Of a DNA stretch of 64,000 nt, positions 54,829-64,000 are shown in pieces. The position numbers and the translations under genes were made by a program. Under the pieces are notes generated by a model. The model did not search any database and was not told the origin of the DNA. It saw only the letters and a program-made list of their open reading frames with translations. Source of the DNA: Gordionus sp. m RMFG-2023. Its lineage: Eukaryota; Nematomorpha; Gordioida; Chordodea; Parachordodidae. The stretch lies in NCBI RefSeq assembly GCF_954871325.1, contig NC_088777.1, positions 41,517,366 through 41,581,365 of the forward strand, in the 5' to 3' direction. Within the stretch, counting starts at the first letter, position 1. The number at the start of each line of letters is the position of its first letter.

Positions 54829-57800
54829 GTAAATTTTGATGCACTATAATTTTATATATATTTATATTTTAGTGCAACTTAAGATTGAAGAGTTTGGTAA
54901 AAGATTAATAACTGGAAAATTGGGCATTCCAGAAAAAGTTGAAGATAGGTACTAATTTCTACAAATTTACATAATAATTTTAACAATTTATAAATTTATA
55001 TAATTTTTTTTTCAGATCCTTAGTAATGCTTTAAGATATACAAAATTAATAGTAATTTTGTAATGTTATTTTAGCATTAATCAATTTTTAGATCATGGTA
55101 GTGACATCAATCTGTTGCCCATTATTTATAATAATTTAATATGTTAAATCTTATTACTATTAGATACTTGCTAAGAGCTCTGGCTGGAAATAAAAAAATA
55201 ATTAATATATATTTATTTTAGCTGAGGTAATAAAATTTTAATATTAATATTTTTTTACATACAATTTATTATATAGTATTTTTGTTTTTTTAAAACCCTT
55301 TGGTTATGATAATAAAACGAAATTCATTGAAGATCACCATCACCTGAACCTATATATAACAATTTAGGTATTAGGATGAACACAAGGGAAGTACGTACTA
55401 GAAAACGCTTAGAGGAGCAAAGATATGCTATGATTGCTGAGTTGATTAAAATTAATCCAGAGTATAGGCCACCTTTGGATTACAGGTATTTATTTGTTTT
55501 TTTTAAAATTATTTAAAATATTATTTCATTAAAATAATTAGTAAGATAAATATTAAATCAGAATAAAATTAAATTATGACTGATGATCTGCATAGGTCAG
55601 TAATTTATTGACAACCAAGGGGAGGAGAGTGAGAAATCCTCAGTAAAAAATTTGCACCATTTGTAAATATCACTTTAAGCTAAGGATGCACTAATATTTT
55701 TTTATGAAATGAAATATTGTTTATTGACTGATATAATTAAATAATTTAAACCAAATAAATGAAACTTTAATTAAGTAATTTAACAATACAATTAATTTAA
55801 GAAAATAGTATATTTATATTAAGGTTAAATATTGTATATTTTATATAAATTCAAATTTTAATATCCTTTTTTGAGTAATGAGATTCATTAAAAGAGCTTG
55901 GGATATATTTGAATTCGAGCATTAAAATTTGATTTATATAAAACAGACTTGTAGAGGTACCATTTGCTTGGCCATTAGTGTGCAAATATTTAAAAAAACG
56001 GACCAGCTCAGCCTGGGTTTATTATTTTCAGGCCTGTTCCAGGTATTTTTAAAAAAATTTTTTAGGGCCGGCCCGGGCATTAAAAAAATTAAAATAGGCC
56101 CGGTGTGTACCCAGGTCTGCAGGTCTTTGATATAAAATATACAATCTATTTAGTAGTATGGTTAAATTGCTTGGTTGGATTGAATTAGTTTTATTTTTGG
56201 TAGGTTTTTGGTGGAAAAAATGAGCCAGAACAAACCCAACCAAATGGGTTTATCTGGTTGACCAAATCCATAGACCCAAGTGTTGACTCAAGCACCAACT
56301 CTAAACCAACATATTAATATGATAAAAATTATTACTTTTTAAGAAAAAGGAGAAGTTGGTGCCAGCTAGATAGTAATAAGTAGGATATATAAGAATAATT
56401 ATGAATGGGTTGGTTCTGTTTGATTTTTAGACCAAAAACCAGGGTCGTGATTGTGTAAAACCAACCAATTAACCATACTACTATTTAGTCTTCACAGCAA
56501 GTTTCATCTTATTTAAAAGTCAACCAAAAATCACGTTATTTCAGTCGATTTGTCATGATATCTATCCAATGAGTCTATTATATTTAACAGTTGCTTTTCT
56601 TTGATATGTTAATTTCACAAACTTCAGACTAGTCACGTTTCAAATTATGTTTGACTTGGAATAAATTGAGATATATTTTTCCTTCATTATGCTTTCATAT
56701 GTAATTTTTTTTAGATTTGAAACATATATTTTTTAAGATTTTTGACTTAATTGTGTAGGTATGAGGTATATATTTGAATTAAAAAATATATACAATTTTT
56801 GATAAAATATAAGGCATTTATATTTTTTGCCTTTGGATATCTCTTTTTTTTTAATGCTTCAACTTTGTCACTGTCAGATCAGAATACTTAATTAAAAAAG
56901 ATTTTACGAATTTGTCATAGGAATAAAAGCATCAGATTTTTGTGGCAGCAGTTTATCACTAAGGTTGTCAAGGTTATCATATGTAAAGAAAATGTATTCT
57001 TAAAATAAATTTAATTTAATATGTTAATAGATTTGTGAGATTTTTGATACCCAATTAATAAAAACCAAAGGAAAAGCAAGCAATTATTCTATATATTAAA
57101 GCTAATTTGTTGGTTATTAGATAAAGTAACACACTAGAAATTATAGGCGAAGGATTGCTTTAAAAAACCTATTTTCATGAAGTCACATCAAAAGCTTATA
57201 AATTTCCAGTTTTTAATAATTAAACCCCATAGTTTATGCAACATAGATGCATTTCAAATTTCTTTTTCTAAGGTTAAAGCCATACCAGTACGTTCTAGCA
57301 TATGAGATATTGAGCCTTTTGTTTTCAGTAGTTTTGAAATTTAGAATATATACATCCATTATTTTAAAATATTAATATTCGTAATTAATACAACCTGAAA
57401 GTAAGTGATGAAAATTTTAATGGGCAAATGCTGGAAATATTCAAATTTTTGCATGTAATATTTTACACTGGTCTATTTTTGTCTTGCTATCTTTTAAAAA
57501 TGTGGTAGAAGGCTCAGTATGGCCTTAACCTAAGTTCAGATTAACTTTTATAATAATAAATTTCAAAGTTTAAAAGAAATCTTTATCAAAATATTTTTTC
57601 GTTGGGATGGTTTGATATATTGAAACAGACCATTGCAACAGAAATACATTGACAAGGTGTGGATTCCCCAAGAAGCATATCCGACTGTCAACTTTGTGGG
57701 ATTGATCATAGGTCCCCGAGGAAACACCCTCAAACAACTTGAAAAAGAAGTAAAGCATTTATTAAATATTTAAGTTATTATTTTAAAATTGTTACAAAAA

Positions 57801-59180
57801 TATCTACACATGAAATGTATGTACCATTAAAATTTTCTATTGGGGTTTTTTGCTTGGTCTGATTTATAATTATTTTACATGGCTTGTTAATATTTAATAC
57901 AGGTTATCCACCTCAGTTCAAATAAATTTATAATGAAAGAACGTATATATTTATCTAATATCAGCTATAACTACCTTGGTCTGAGTAAATATATTTTGAA
58001 CACTTTGTCATAGACCACAGGTTGGGATACCTTGACTTCTAGTATATACTATAAAAACTTTTTAAAAGATAATATTGGTCTGCTTAATTAATAGTTATCA
58101 GTATGACATAAAAATACGAATCATTTTAATAATATTATTTTATCTTAAAAAAATGTTTGTGAATTTGTTTAGGTGAGTTATAGTTTCAGTAATATTAGTT
58201 AGGATATTTTTGAAAAATAAATTTGGTTTGCACAAATTTTTTTTTATAAGATGCAATTGCAAACCAAAAAGTTGTAAAATTAAAAAATAATAAAAGATTT
58301 GAAATTTTTGCTATCTTTCTAAGTTTTGACTATTTTATTTTTGTCTCATGTTGGTTGATATCTTTGAAAGGCTCGTTTTTTAAAAAAGGTCCCCTAATAT
58401 TAAATTTTGTTTGTTATTAAAAGACTGGAGCCAAGATAATAATTCGTGGAAAAGGTTCAATGAAAGAGGGGAAAATTGGACGGCCTGATGGACAGCCCCT
58501 TCCTGGAGCTGACGAACCACTTCATGCTTACATAACTGCAACTACCGAAGACTGTCTGAAAAAGGCTATGGATTTGGTTAGTAACTTTATCATTTTTTAT
58601 ATATTACCTAAGAGATTCCGCCTAACGGAGAGTATAGAATAAAAAAATCATGAGTTCTACTTTGACAATTGCCTATTTCCAAATACACTTGATTTTAAAT
58701 TTTTAATTCAAACGATTCTTTATTGATAATGATTATTAAATTTATTAATTCAATTGAACTATTGTTACCTATTTTGTATGAATAATTTTCTTATTCAAAA
58801 ATGATATGAAGGTGACTAAAATTCTTAAGGAAGCTGTTACCGTTCCTGAGACTGAGAATGAACTCCGTAAGAACCAGCTCAAACAACTGGCCTTACTTAA
58901 TGGAACTCTCCGTGGCGAGGGTGCTGGTTCCCTATCTGCCTTGGCGGCAGGCTCAGCTTCAGTTATGGCCTTGATTGGTGGAGCAGGCGGCGGAAACCGG
59001 TGTTCAAATTGTGGATCAGAAGATCACAAAACTTGGGCCTGTCCAGAAGGACTAAATTTGACTGCCAGCACTGTATGTGGGTTGTGTGGTGGGATTGGTC
59101 ATTTGACTATCGATTGCAAGATGGTTGGAGGAACTGGAGGGGAAGGAGGACTTGGGCCCGAGACTGCTCTCGATAGGGAG
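54405..59180 (+). CDS. SF1: Splicing factor 1 / branch-point binding protein, six exons
   Basis: SF1 (BBP) binds the intron branch-point sequence through its KH-QUA2 fold and contacts U2AF65 in the early spliceosome. Exons 54405-54828, 54873-54948, 55333-55485, 57629-57749, 58424-58576 and 58812-59180 join in phase for 432 codons. The order is an RS-like head; K-R-K-R-K-S-R-W, the U2AF-binding ligand motif with its Trp; [16 protein letters not shown], the phosphorylated SPSP motif; [13 protein letters not shown] (KH loop); the QUA2 helix [17 protein letters not shown]; two CCHC knuckles. The start is the first ATG of the open frame; an acceptor (AATTCAG) lies just before it, implying an upstream exon or a trans-spliced leader. 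No proline-rich tail was found. Confidence 0.93.
54873..54948 (+). CDS. SF1: SF1 exon 2: coiled helix before the SPSP motif
   Basis: Acceptor ATTTTAG, donor GATAG|GTACTA, after a 44-bp intron, very short for this window. It reads [12 protein letters not shown], then [10 protein letters not shown] across the junction. Confidence 0.9.
55333..55485 (+). CDS. SF1: SF1 exon 3: SPSP motif and pre-KH helix
   Basis: It starts after TTGAAG, an acceptor with a weak pyrimidine tract. It was preferred over the stronger one at 55017, which runs into a stop. It reads [21 protein letters not shown] and [10 protein letters not shown], ending TACAG|GTATTT. Confidence 0.9.
55944..56129. mobile_element. MITE family I (TIR CAGACTTGTAGAGG...) in SF1 intron 3
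   Basis: 186 bp from CAGACTTGTAGAGGTACC to inverted CCCAGGTCTGCAGGTCTTTG, with an exact 8-bp duplication ATATAAAA (55936-55943, 56130-56137). GGCCGGCCCGGG-type words lie inside the right end. Confidence 0.82.
56154..56480. mobile_element. MITE family J (TIR TAGTATGGTTAA) in SF1 intron 3
   Basis: 327 bp between TAGTATGGTTAAATTGCTTG and inverted CCAATTAACCATACTA, with an exact 8-bp duplication CTATTTAG (56146-56153, 56481-56488). The interior contains further TTGGTTGG/CCAACCAA pairs. Non-coding. Confidence 0.92.
56489..57628. other. Rest of SF1 intron 3
   Basis: A+T-rich with no element ends. The acceptor at its end (GAAACAG, 57628) was chosen over a later CAACAG because it keeps the frame and matches the spacing between D-Y-R and D-K-V-W-I-P in the family. 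Confidence 0.5.
57629..57749 (+). CDS. SF1: SF1 exon 4: KH domain, first half
   Basis: Reads [26 protein letters not shown] and [12 protein letters not shown] to donor GAA|GTAAAG. I-G-P-R-G-N is the KH GxxG loop that grips the branch-point RNA. Confidence 0.93.
58424..58576 (+). CDS. SF1: SF1 exon 5: KH domain, second half
   Basis: Acceptor TTAAAAG, 51 codons, donor TTG|GTTAGT. It reads [19 protein letters not shown], then [10 protein letters not shown] and A-M-D-L, closing the KH fold. Confidence 0.93.
58812..59180 (+). CDS. SF1: SF1 exon 6: QUA2 helix and two zinc knuckles
   Basis: Reads [18 protein letters not shown] and N-G-T-L-R-G, then a Gly/Ala/Ser-rich bridge. [14 protein letters not shown] and [14 protein letters not shown] are two complete CX2CX4HX4C knuckles. 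It ends D-R-E at donor GAG|GTTAAT in phase 0. It is noticeably G+C-richer than its flanks. Confidence 0.93.
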
Positions 59181-59617
59181 GTTAATACTATTTATTATTT
59201 TATTTCCTTATCTCCTGGCCCTTGATTTCGTTTATTGTCATGTCAATTCAAATGTGAATGAATATATTTAATGATGACATATTAATATATTATCATTTAG
59301 ATTTCTTTATTATTTATGCCTTATAAAGTGTGTCTTGAATAAATAATAACCCTGTATTGCATGTACTATGTTAGAATAATTTTTTTTTTGGCAAACTAGA
59401 TTTTTTATTTCTCTAGATACTATTGATAATCTCATGGCTCACTTTTTTAAAAAAAATTCTAAATTTCTTAGAAGATGAACGGTATGTGGATTTAAATACA
59501 CATTATGCAATTAAGGATACAAATTTCAATTATTTCCACAATAATTTTTATTGTACTTTAAACTATAAATATATAAAATTTTATTTAAATACAACAAATA
59601 TTAAAGGTTTAAACATT

Positions 59618-59986
59618 TTAATTTTCATGAAAATCTATAAAACAATTATTTGTGGGTGTAAAACATAAATATACACCACATTTTTTGCAAGATACTTTTG
59701 TTATAAATAAGCATCCTGGCATTTTACATCTACCCTTCTTATAATTATATTTTGGCCAATGAGCCGTGAGGTCTTTCCTAACCTCTTCAAGTGGTAAATA
59801 TTGGGCTGGTCCTTTTTTACATTTTTCCCGATAACCAGTTTGAACTGATTTTCGTTTTGGTATATTGTTTGAAGTGCATTTGCCAAATTTGCAAAGGACT
59901 TTCGCCACTGAAATTTTGAAATTGTACAAACTTAATCGATCCTTGCATGCTATTGATATACTATTACAATCACGTTTATATAGCAA
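59618..59986 (-). pseudogene. piggyBac-like transposase C-terminal fragment
   Basis: The 122-codon - strand frame has L-T-A-H-W-P-K, K-G-R-C-K-M-P-G-C, then C-K-K-C-G-V-Y-L-C-F-T and N-C-F-I-D-F-H-E. This is the cysteine-rich finger ending piggyBac-family transposases (PGBD type: H-x-P, GRC-x2-PGC, C-x2-C-x3-LC, CF-x3-H). The catalytic DDD core, expected beyond 59986 on this strand, is absent. Neither terminal repeats nor a TTAA duplication could be assigned. It begins only about 440 bp beyond the last SF1 exon. Confidence 0.72.
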
Positions 59987-60394
59987 CCTGAATTTATAAG
60001 TAACATGTCAAACATATGAAATAAAATTCTATGGTACCATTTTTTTTATTTCGTATGAATTCTATATAAGGAAAGTAAGGAATCCATGAGATCTACACTT
60101 CCCATTGATTTATTATATATTTCAACAATATTTGGACATTTTATCATGATTTTTTCCTTTTTTTCCTATCATATCTTTCACAGTCTATTGGAGTGCTTAA
60201 TAAAGTCACAGCACGATCGTCGTGCCACTTTAGCTCCACCGGTTATTATTGTTTTTTTTTAAACAAAAAATCCTCGCCTTTTTTTAACTCCTTATTTGTT
60301 GGGAAGTTTATATTTGGAAGTCGATTACCTCTGACCGTGGCCGCGCAAAATATCCCTCTTTGAGCTAGTACGACTAGCAAATTTGGGGAACAAA
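59987..60394. other. No recognised gene
   Basis: Two G+C-richer patches (60205-60245 with CACAGCACGATCGTCGTGCC, 60325-60370 with CTGACCGTGGCCGCGC) resemble decayed element ends. CACGATCGTCGTG is a near-palindrome. Confidence 0.35.
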
Positions 60395-60552
60395 CAGGGT
60401 TGCCAGGTCAAAATTTTCAAATTGTGGGAGAAATTCGGTATTTTGTGGGAGTAATATAAAAATTGTGGAAGAAATATGAAAATTACTAAAAAAAAATTTT
60501 GGGATTTAGAATGTTATCCGCTTATTATTTTTTATAAATATAAAATCGAATC

Positions 60553-60861
60553 TATTTTCCAAAATAAAATAGGTAATTATTTTTCAAAATAAAATAGCCA
60601 ACTATTTTTCAAAATAAAATAGCCAACTATTTTTCAAAATAAAATAGCCAACTATTTAAAATAAAATAGCCAACTATTTTTTAAAATAAAATAGCCAACT
60701 ATTTTCAAAATAAAATAGCCAACTATTTAAAATAAAATAGCCAACTATTTTTCAAAATAAAATAGCCAACTATTTTTCAAAATAAAATAGCCAACTATTT
60801 TTCAAAATAAAATATCCAACTCTTTTTCAAAATAAAATACGCAACTATTTTTCAAAATAGG
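60553..60861. repeat. 25-bp minisatellite, about 12-13 units
   Basis: Units of AAAATAAAATAGCCAACTAT with TTTTC joining them (25 bp); some are shortened to about 20 bp by loss of the TTTTC part. It lies between the hAT left tip and the transposase coding remnant. End units have drifted (TATCCAACTC, TACGCAACT), while central units are nearly identical. Confidence 0.93.
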
Positions 60862-61139
60862 TAATTATAGTACGACACAAAATTTCTTAAATACTATCTT
60901 TATTATTAAAATAATATTGATTTATTATAATATATTAATTTTGTTTAAAAATAATAACCAACGATCTTTTTTAAATACAAAAGAATGTAAAGAAGATAAA
61001 ATTTTATAAAAAAATTGTAATTTTACAATGTAAAAAAATATATTTTATGCTAATGTATAAATAAGATTTTATAAAAAAACAAACAATTTTAAATTTACAA
61101 TGTAAAAAATAATTATAATCAGTGCGAGGAAGTTGTTCT

Positions 61140-62030
61140 ACAGTATTTAGTTAATACAATGGGGGAAGGTAATATGATATTTTGAGGCATCTAAAATCTT
61201 CAAAGCATAAATCAGTACAGGGCAGTCTATCAACATCTATTGCAAAATAAAAATATTCTTCAAAAATAAGAAATAATACAGATGCAACTACAGTTGCGGA
61301 AATGGTAAATACCTATCATGCAGTACAACATTCAGAGAGCTACTTAACATCACAATGTTGGTAGAATCTTTCCCCATAATATTTAACGACTAATATAAAT
61401 GAAAAGTATACTTTGTAGAACACAAATGAGCAAGGCTATCATCAATGTTTTAGGATATAAATCCAGAAGGTCAATTCTTGACTTGAAAGATGTGCAAACA
61501 TATGCAATTCTAACAGATGCATCTAATAAGGAGATATCAAAACATTTGCCTTGATCCTCCCCTATTTCAACAAAATTAATGTCATTTCAATAAAACTATC
61601 AAAAAATTTTCTCCAGATATGAAATATCCAAAGACATAGCTAACCATATATAATGGTAAATATGACAGATTTGGCATTACCAATGAATTGCATGACAGCT
61701 TTCTGATCTGATAATTCCTCAGTGAATTTGGCAAAAACCAGAGTGTATTTACAGAATTGAGTCAGCAAAATGTTGGTTGACAGGTTCCTCCTAATACGCG
61801 CCATCGTAGAATTTTAAAATTTTACAAACCTTTAAAAAATAAATAGATTATAAAAGCTGTCCTAATATTTTGAAAAAAATTTTCAAAAATAAATGGCAGA
61901 AGTATATTTAGGAATTTTACATATAGGAAATCTACTATATGCTGTTAATATGCAGTTGCAATCAGAAGAATATAATTTAATAAAGGTTCACTAAATTATT
62001 CTGCAGAAATGCCAAAGTAAGAATATTATT
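61140..62030 (+). pseudogene. hAT transposase, degenerate (BED finger to core)
   Basis: Near 61180 the frame gives H-L-K-S-S-K-H-K-S, the end of a BED zinc finger. Then come A-E-M-V-N-T-Y-H-A and K-A-I-I-N-V-L-G-Y, and at about 61695 S-D-N-S-S-V-N-L-A-K, homologous to A-D-N-A-S-V-N-F-G-K in the - strand copy. Further homology (Y-L-G-I-L-H-I-G-N-L-L-Y) reaches about 61960. Many stops and frame changes. Confidence 0.65.
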
Positions 62031-62339
62031 ACTATTATCGGATAATTATTAATAAGATTTAATATGATGTCATGTTTGAGGAGATTGTAATGCTTCTTTA
62101 TTTTTATGATTTGCCAAAATATTCAAAATATTAATTTTACAATGAAAAAAATAAATTTATTTGATTTTATGCAAATGTATAAATAAGATTTTATAAAATA
62201 TAGAAAGTCAAATAGTTATAGTTAATTATATTTTATTTGAGATTTAAATAACGGAAATAAACGTTTACCGTCGATATTAAGATATTTATAAAATTCCTGG
62301 CATGACATTTTATAATTTTGTTTAACCATTAACTCGGCC

Positions 62340-64000
62340 TCTAATGTTGTTAAAGCAATTCAATTTCTTTCCTTTCTTCAGGCAGTCCTCATCAGGCTAA
62401 AAATGCGCTTCGATGAGGCATTAGAATGAGGTAAGGAGAAAACATACTCGCAAATTTTTTCCAAGCATGGGGATTTATCGTTATTACGAAAAAATTCCAC
62501 CCATTTCTCCTCTGCTTTTAGATCATCCAGCATCTACATGAGCGGGAGGGGTAGGAACAGTTTGCATCCTATTTTTTTGAGAGGGGTAGGGGATAGGCTG
62601 CTTTAATGGGGGTAGGAGAAATTTTTTGGGGGGTTATCTATTAAATTTTGAGATGAAATAGGACAAAATTTATTGCTATAAAAATTAATACTTTTATTAT
62701 AGAATTATTATAATACAATTCATCGACCAAATCTATATATTGCAAACAATCATACACATTGTTTTCCAAATAAAACTTTCTGCTATCCTTTTAAATGTAA
62801 TTTAAAAGGTTTAGATATTTCAGCAAGCTCATAATGCTATAATAATTAATTCATTGTAAATAATGGAGGTTTTAATTGAATTTATTATCTAAAAAATAAA
62901 TTCTGTATATACACAAAATATCGATAGTTGGTAATAGAGATAGATTAATTTAAGTTATCCTAGATAAATTCTCTGAAAAGAGTATCAATGAATTAAAAAG
63001 GTGAAAATAATAATAGACAGACACAGCCGCTGAAGGCGACAAAATTTTTTAGGGGGTAGGCAAAGGTTTTTGAAGGGGGTGAAAATCCTGTCATGTAGAC
63101 GCTGAGACCATCTAACTTTAAGTATTCTGGCGAATCATAAAAAATGGGAAAAATTACAATCTCTTCAAACAAGGCTTCAATGTCTATCGGTAATTTTAAT
63201 ATATTATTAAATTACAAAAACCATCAAATGATGGTTTCTGTTCCAAGGTCATAATATTTATACACTTGTAAATAGAGTTATTAAAATCAAATCTTGATTG
63301 TAAATATTCCAAAATTGTCTTAATAAAAATATTTGCTTCATTTAAAAATACGTTAATTATAGTAATATTTGAACATTTTAATATGATATTTTTAGCAATA
63401 GCGCCATAAAATTTATTATCTATTTTTAACTGTAGGATGAACAGAGCTGTAGCATGATTTTGTGAATCTTTATCAATAAAGAATCTTCTGATTGCAACTG
63501 AATATTAACTACATGAAATAGATTTCCTACATGTGAAACTAATCCCAAATATGCTTCTGACATTTCATCCTCGAAAAATTTTTCAAAATTTTAGGACAGC
63601 TTTTAAAATCTTTATTTAAGAAGTATTTCTTTAAGGGTTCGTTTAATTTTAAAATTCTCTCGATGGCAGGTATTAATGATAACCACCTGATAGGTACATA
63701 TCGCAACAACTCACACCATTCCAAATCAGACCACTCCACCAATTCTTTTAATTCAGTGACTCTTTTAGTTGATGAACTAAATTCGTTAAAACATTTCATC
63801 ACAATTACTTCGACATCTACAGATAGTACATTCATTGCCTTCTTGCAAGAATTATGCAGTATATGGCATATACAGCCAATTGGTATTAATTCATTATTGT
63901 GCTGCCTCAATTCGGTAAATACACTTTGATTTTTGCCAAAATTAACAGAGGCATTATCAGCGCAGAAAGCTGACATGCAACTCATTGATAACCCTGAATC
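62340..64000 (-). pseudogene. hAT transposase, - strand copy split by a family B MITE, cut by window end
   Basis: The best frame (63985-63539) reads F-C-A-D-N-A-S-V-N-F-G-K, I-G-C-I-C-H-I-L-H-N and L-R-Y-V-P-I-R-W-L-S-L. These are the hAT catalytic Asp region, C/H motif and R-W motif. Homology continues in broken frames (L-F-H-V-V-N-I-Q-L-Q-S-E near 63500). Past the inserted MITE, 62520-62350 gives W-V-E-F-F-R-N, L-P-H-S-N-A-S-S-K-R-I-F-S-L-M, the dimerisation domain. The N-terminus lies beyond the window. It is better preserved than the + strand copy, of the same family. Confidence 0.8.
62528..63104 (+). mobile_element. hAT-like non-autonomous family B, copy 4
   Basis: Tips CAGCATCTACATGAGCGG and inverted TCATGTAGACGCTG, flanks AGATCATC and AGACCATC (7/8). 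577 bp, closely similar to the copies at 11248 (inverted) and 18609. Inserted in the hAT transposase pseudogene. Confidence 0.92.

Larger units (their letters stand above)
60395..62030 (+). mobile_element. hAT element remnant, + orientation
   Basis: CAGGGTTGCCAGGTCAAAAT at 60395 is a typical hAT left tip. A 25-bp minisatellite follows, then the degenerate transposase at 61140-62030. No right tip was recognised, so the stated end is where homology to the - strand copy fades. Confidence 0.6.

Noticed and set aside
59418-59450. Alternative frame with L-M-A resembling the SF1 LMAELGE helix
   Set aside because: It would need a phase-1 donor that exon 6 does not offer, and the following residues do not match.
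59417-59668. Terminal coding exon of SF1
   Set aside because: Phase and acceptor fit and the frame is open for 84 codons. The peptide is hydrophobic and A+T-biased, unlike any SF1 tail, and it overlaps the piggyBac fragment.
60553-60861. CRISPR-like array
   Set aside because: Units are contiguous without unique spacers, in a eukaryotic context.

Overview
The window is nuclear DNA of an intron-bearing animal. It is strongly A+T-rich (most intergenic stretches look three-quarters A+T or more), has canonical GT-AG introns from about 45 bp to 4.6 kb, and carries recognisably metazoan genes: a CRK-type SH2-SH3-SH3 adaptor, the branch-point binding protein SF1, and a secreted cysteine-rich IGFBP-like protein. 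I cannot place the animal more precisely than an invertebrate. No bacterial or viral replicon features are present.

Host genes, all on the + strand: (1) 10.2-12.1 kb, last three coding exons of a secreted IGFBP-like protein; (2) 39.1-48.6 kb, CRK in six confident exons plus one candidate small 5' exon; (3) 54.4-59.2 kb, SF1 in six exons covering the RS-like head, U2AF-binding motif, KH-QUA2 core and two zinc knuckles, with no convincing 3' exon before the window ends. CRK acts in phosphotyrosine signalling, SF1 in 3' splice-site recognition and the IGFBP-like protein probably outside the cell. Nothing suggests that they form a functional cluster.

Most of the rest is transposon sediment dominated by hAT-like DNA elements. 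At least eight families of short non-autonomous elements can be delimited by terminal inverted repeats and 8-bp target duplications, and two insertions are confirmed by matching empty sites elsewhere in the window. Nesting is common: a hAT relative inside a long-inverted-repeat transposon (3.2-7.0 kb), a foldback-like element inside a hAT-like element (28.2-30.1 kb), a 2.4-kb hAT inside a LINE fragment (33.7-37.0 kb), and short elements inside one another (13.8-15.1 kb, 19.2-20.4 kb, 44.9-45.5 kb). A fossil Ty3/Gypsy element on the - strand fills 21.5-26.1 kb. Degenerate hAT transposases lie at 26.4, 49.5 and 60.4-64.0 kb, with a piggyBac-like fragment at 59.6-60.0 kb.

Tandem structures include a ~128-bp array (9.0-9.6 kb), a 25-bp minisatellite (60.55-60.86 kb), a ~17-bp minisatellite (18.2-18.3 kb) and two-copy duplications of 152, 187 and 206 bp. 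All coordinates, splice sites and target duplications were read by eye, with no alignment software or database search.
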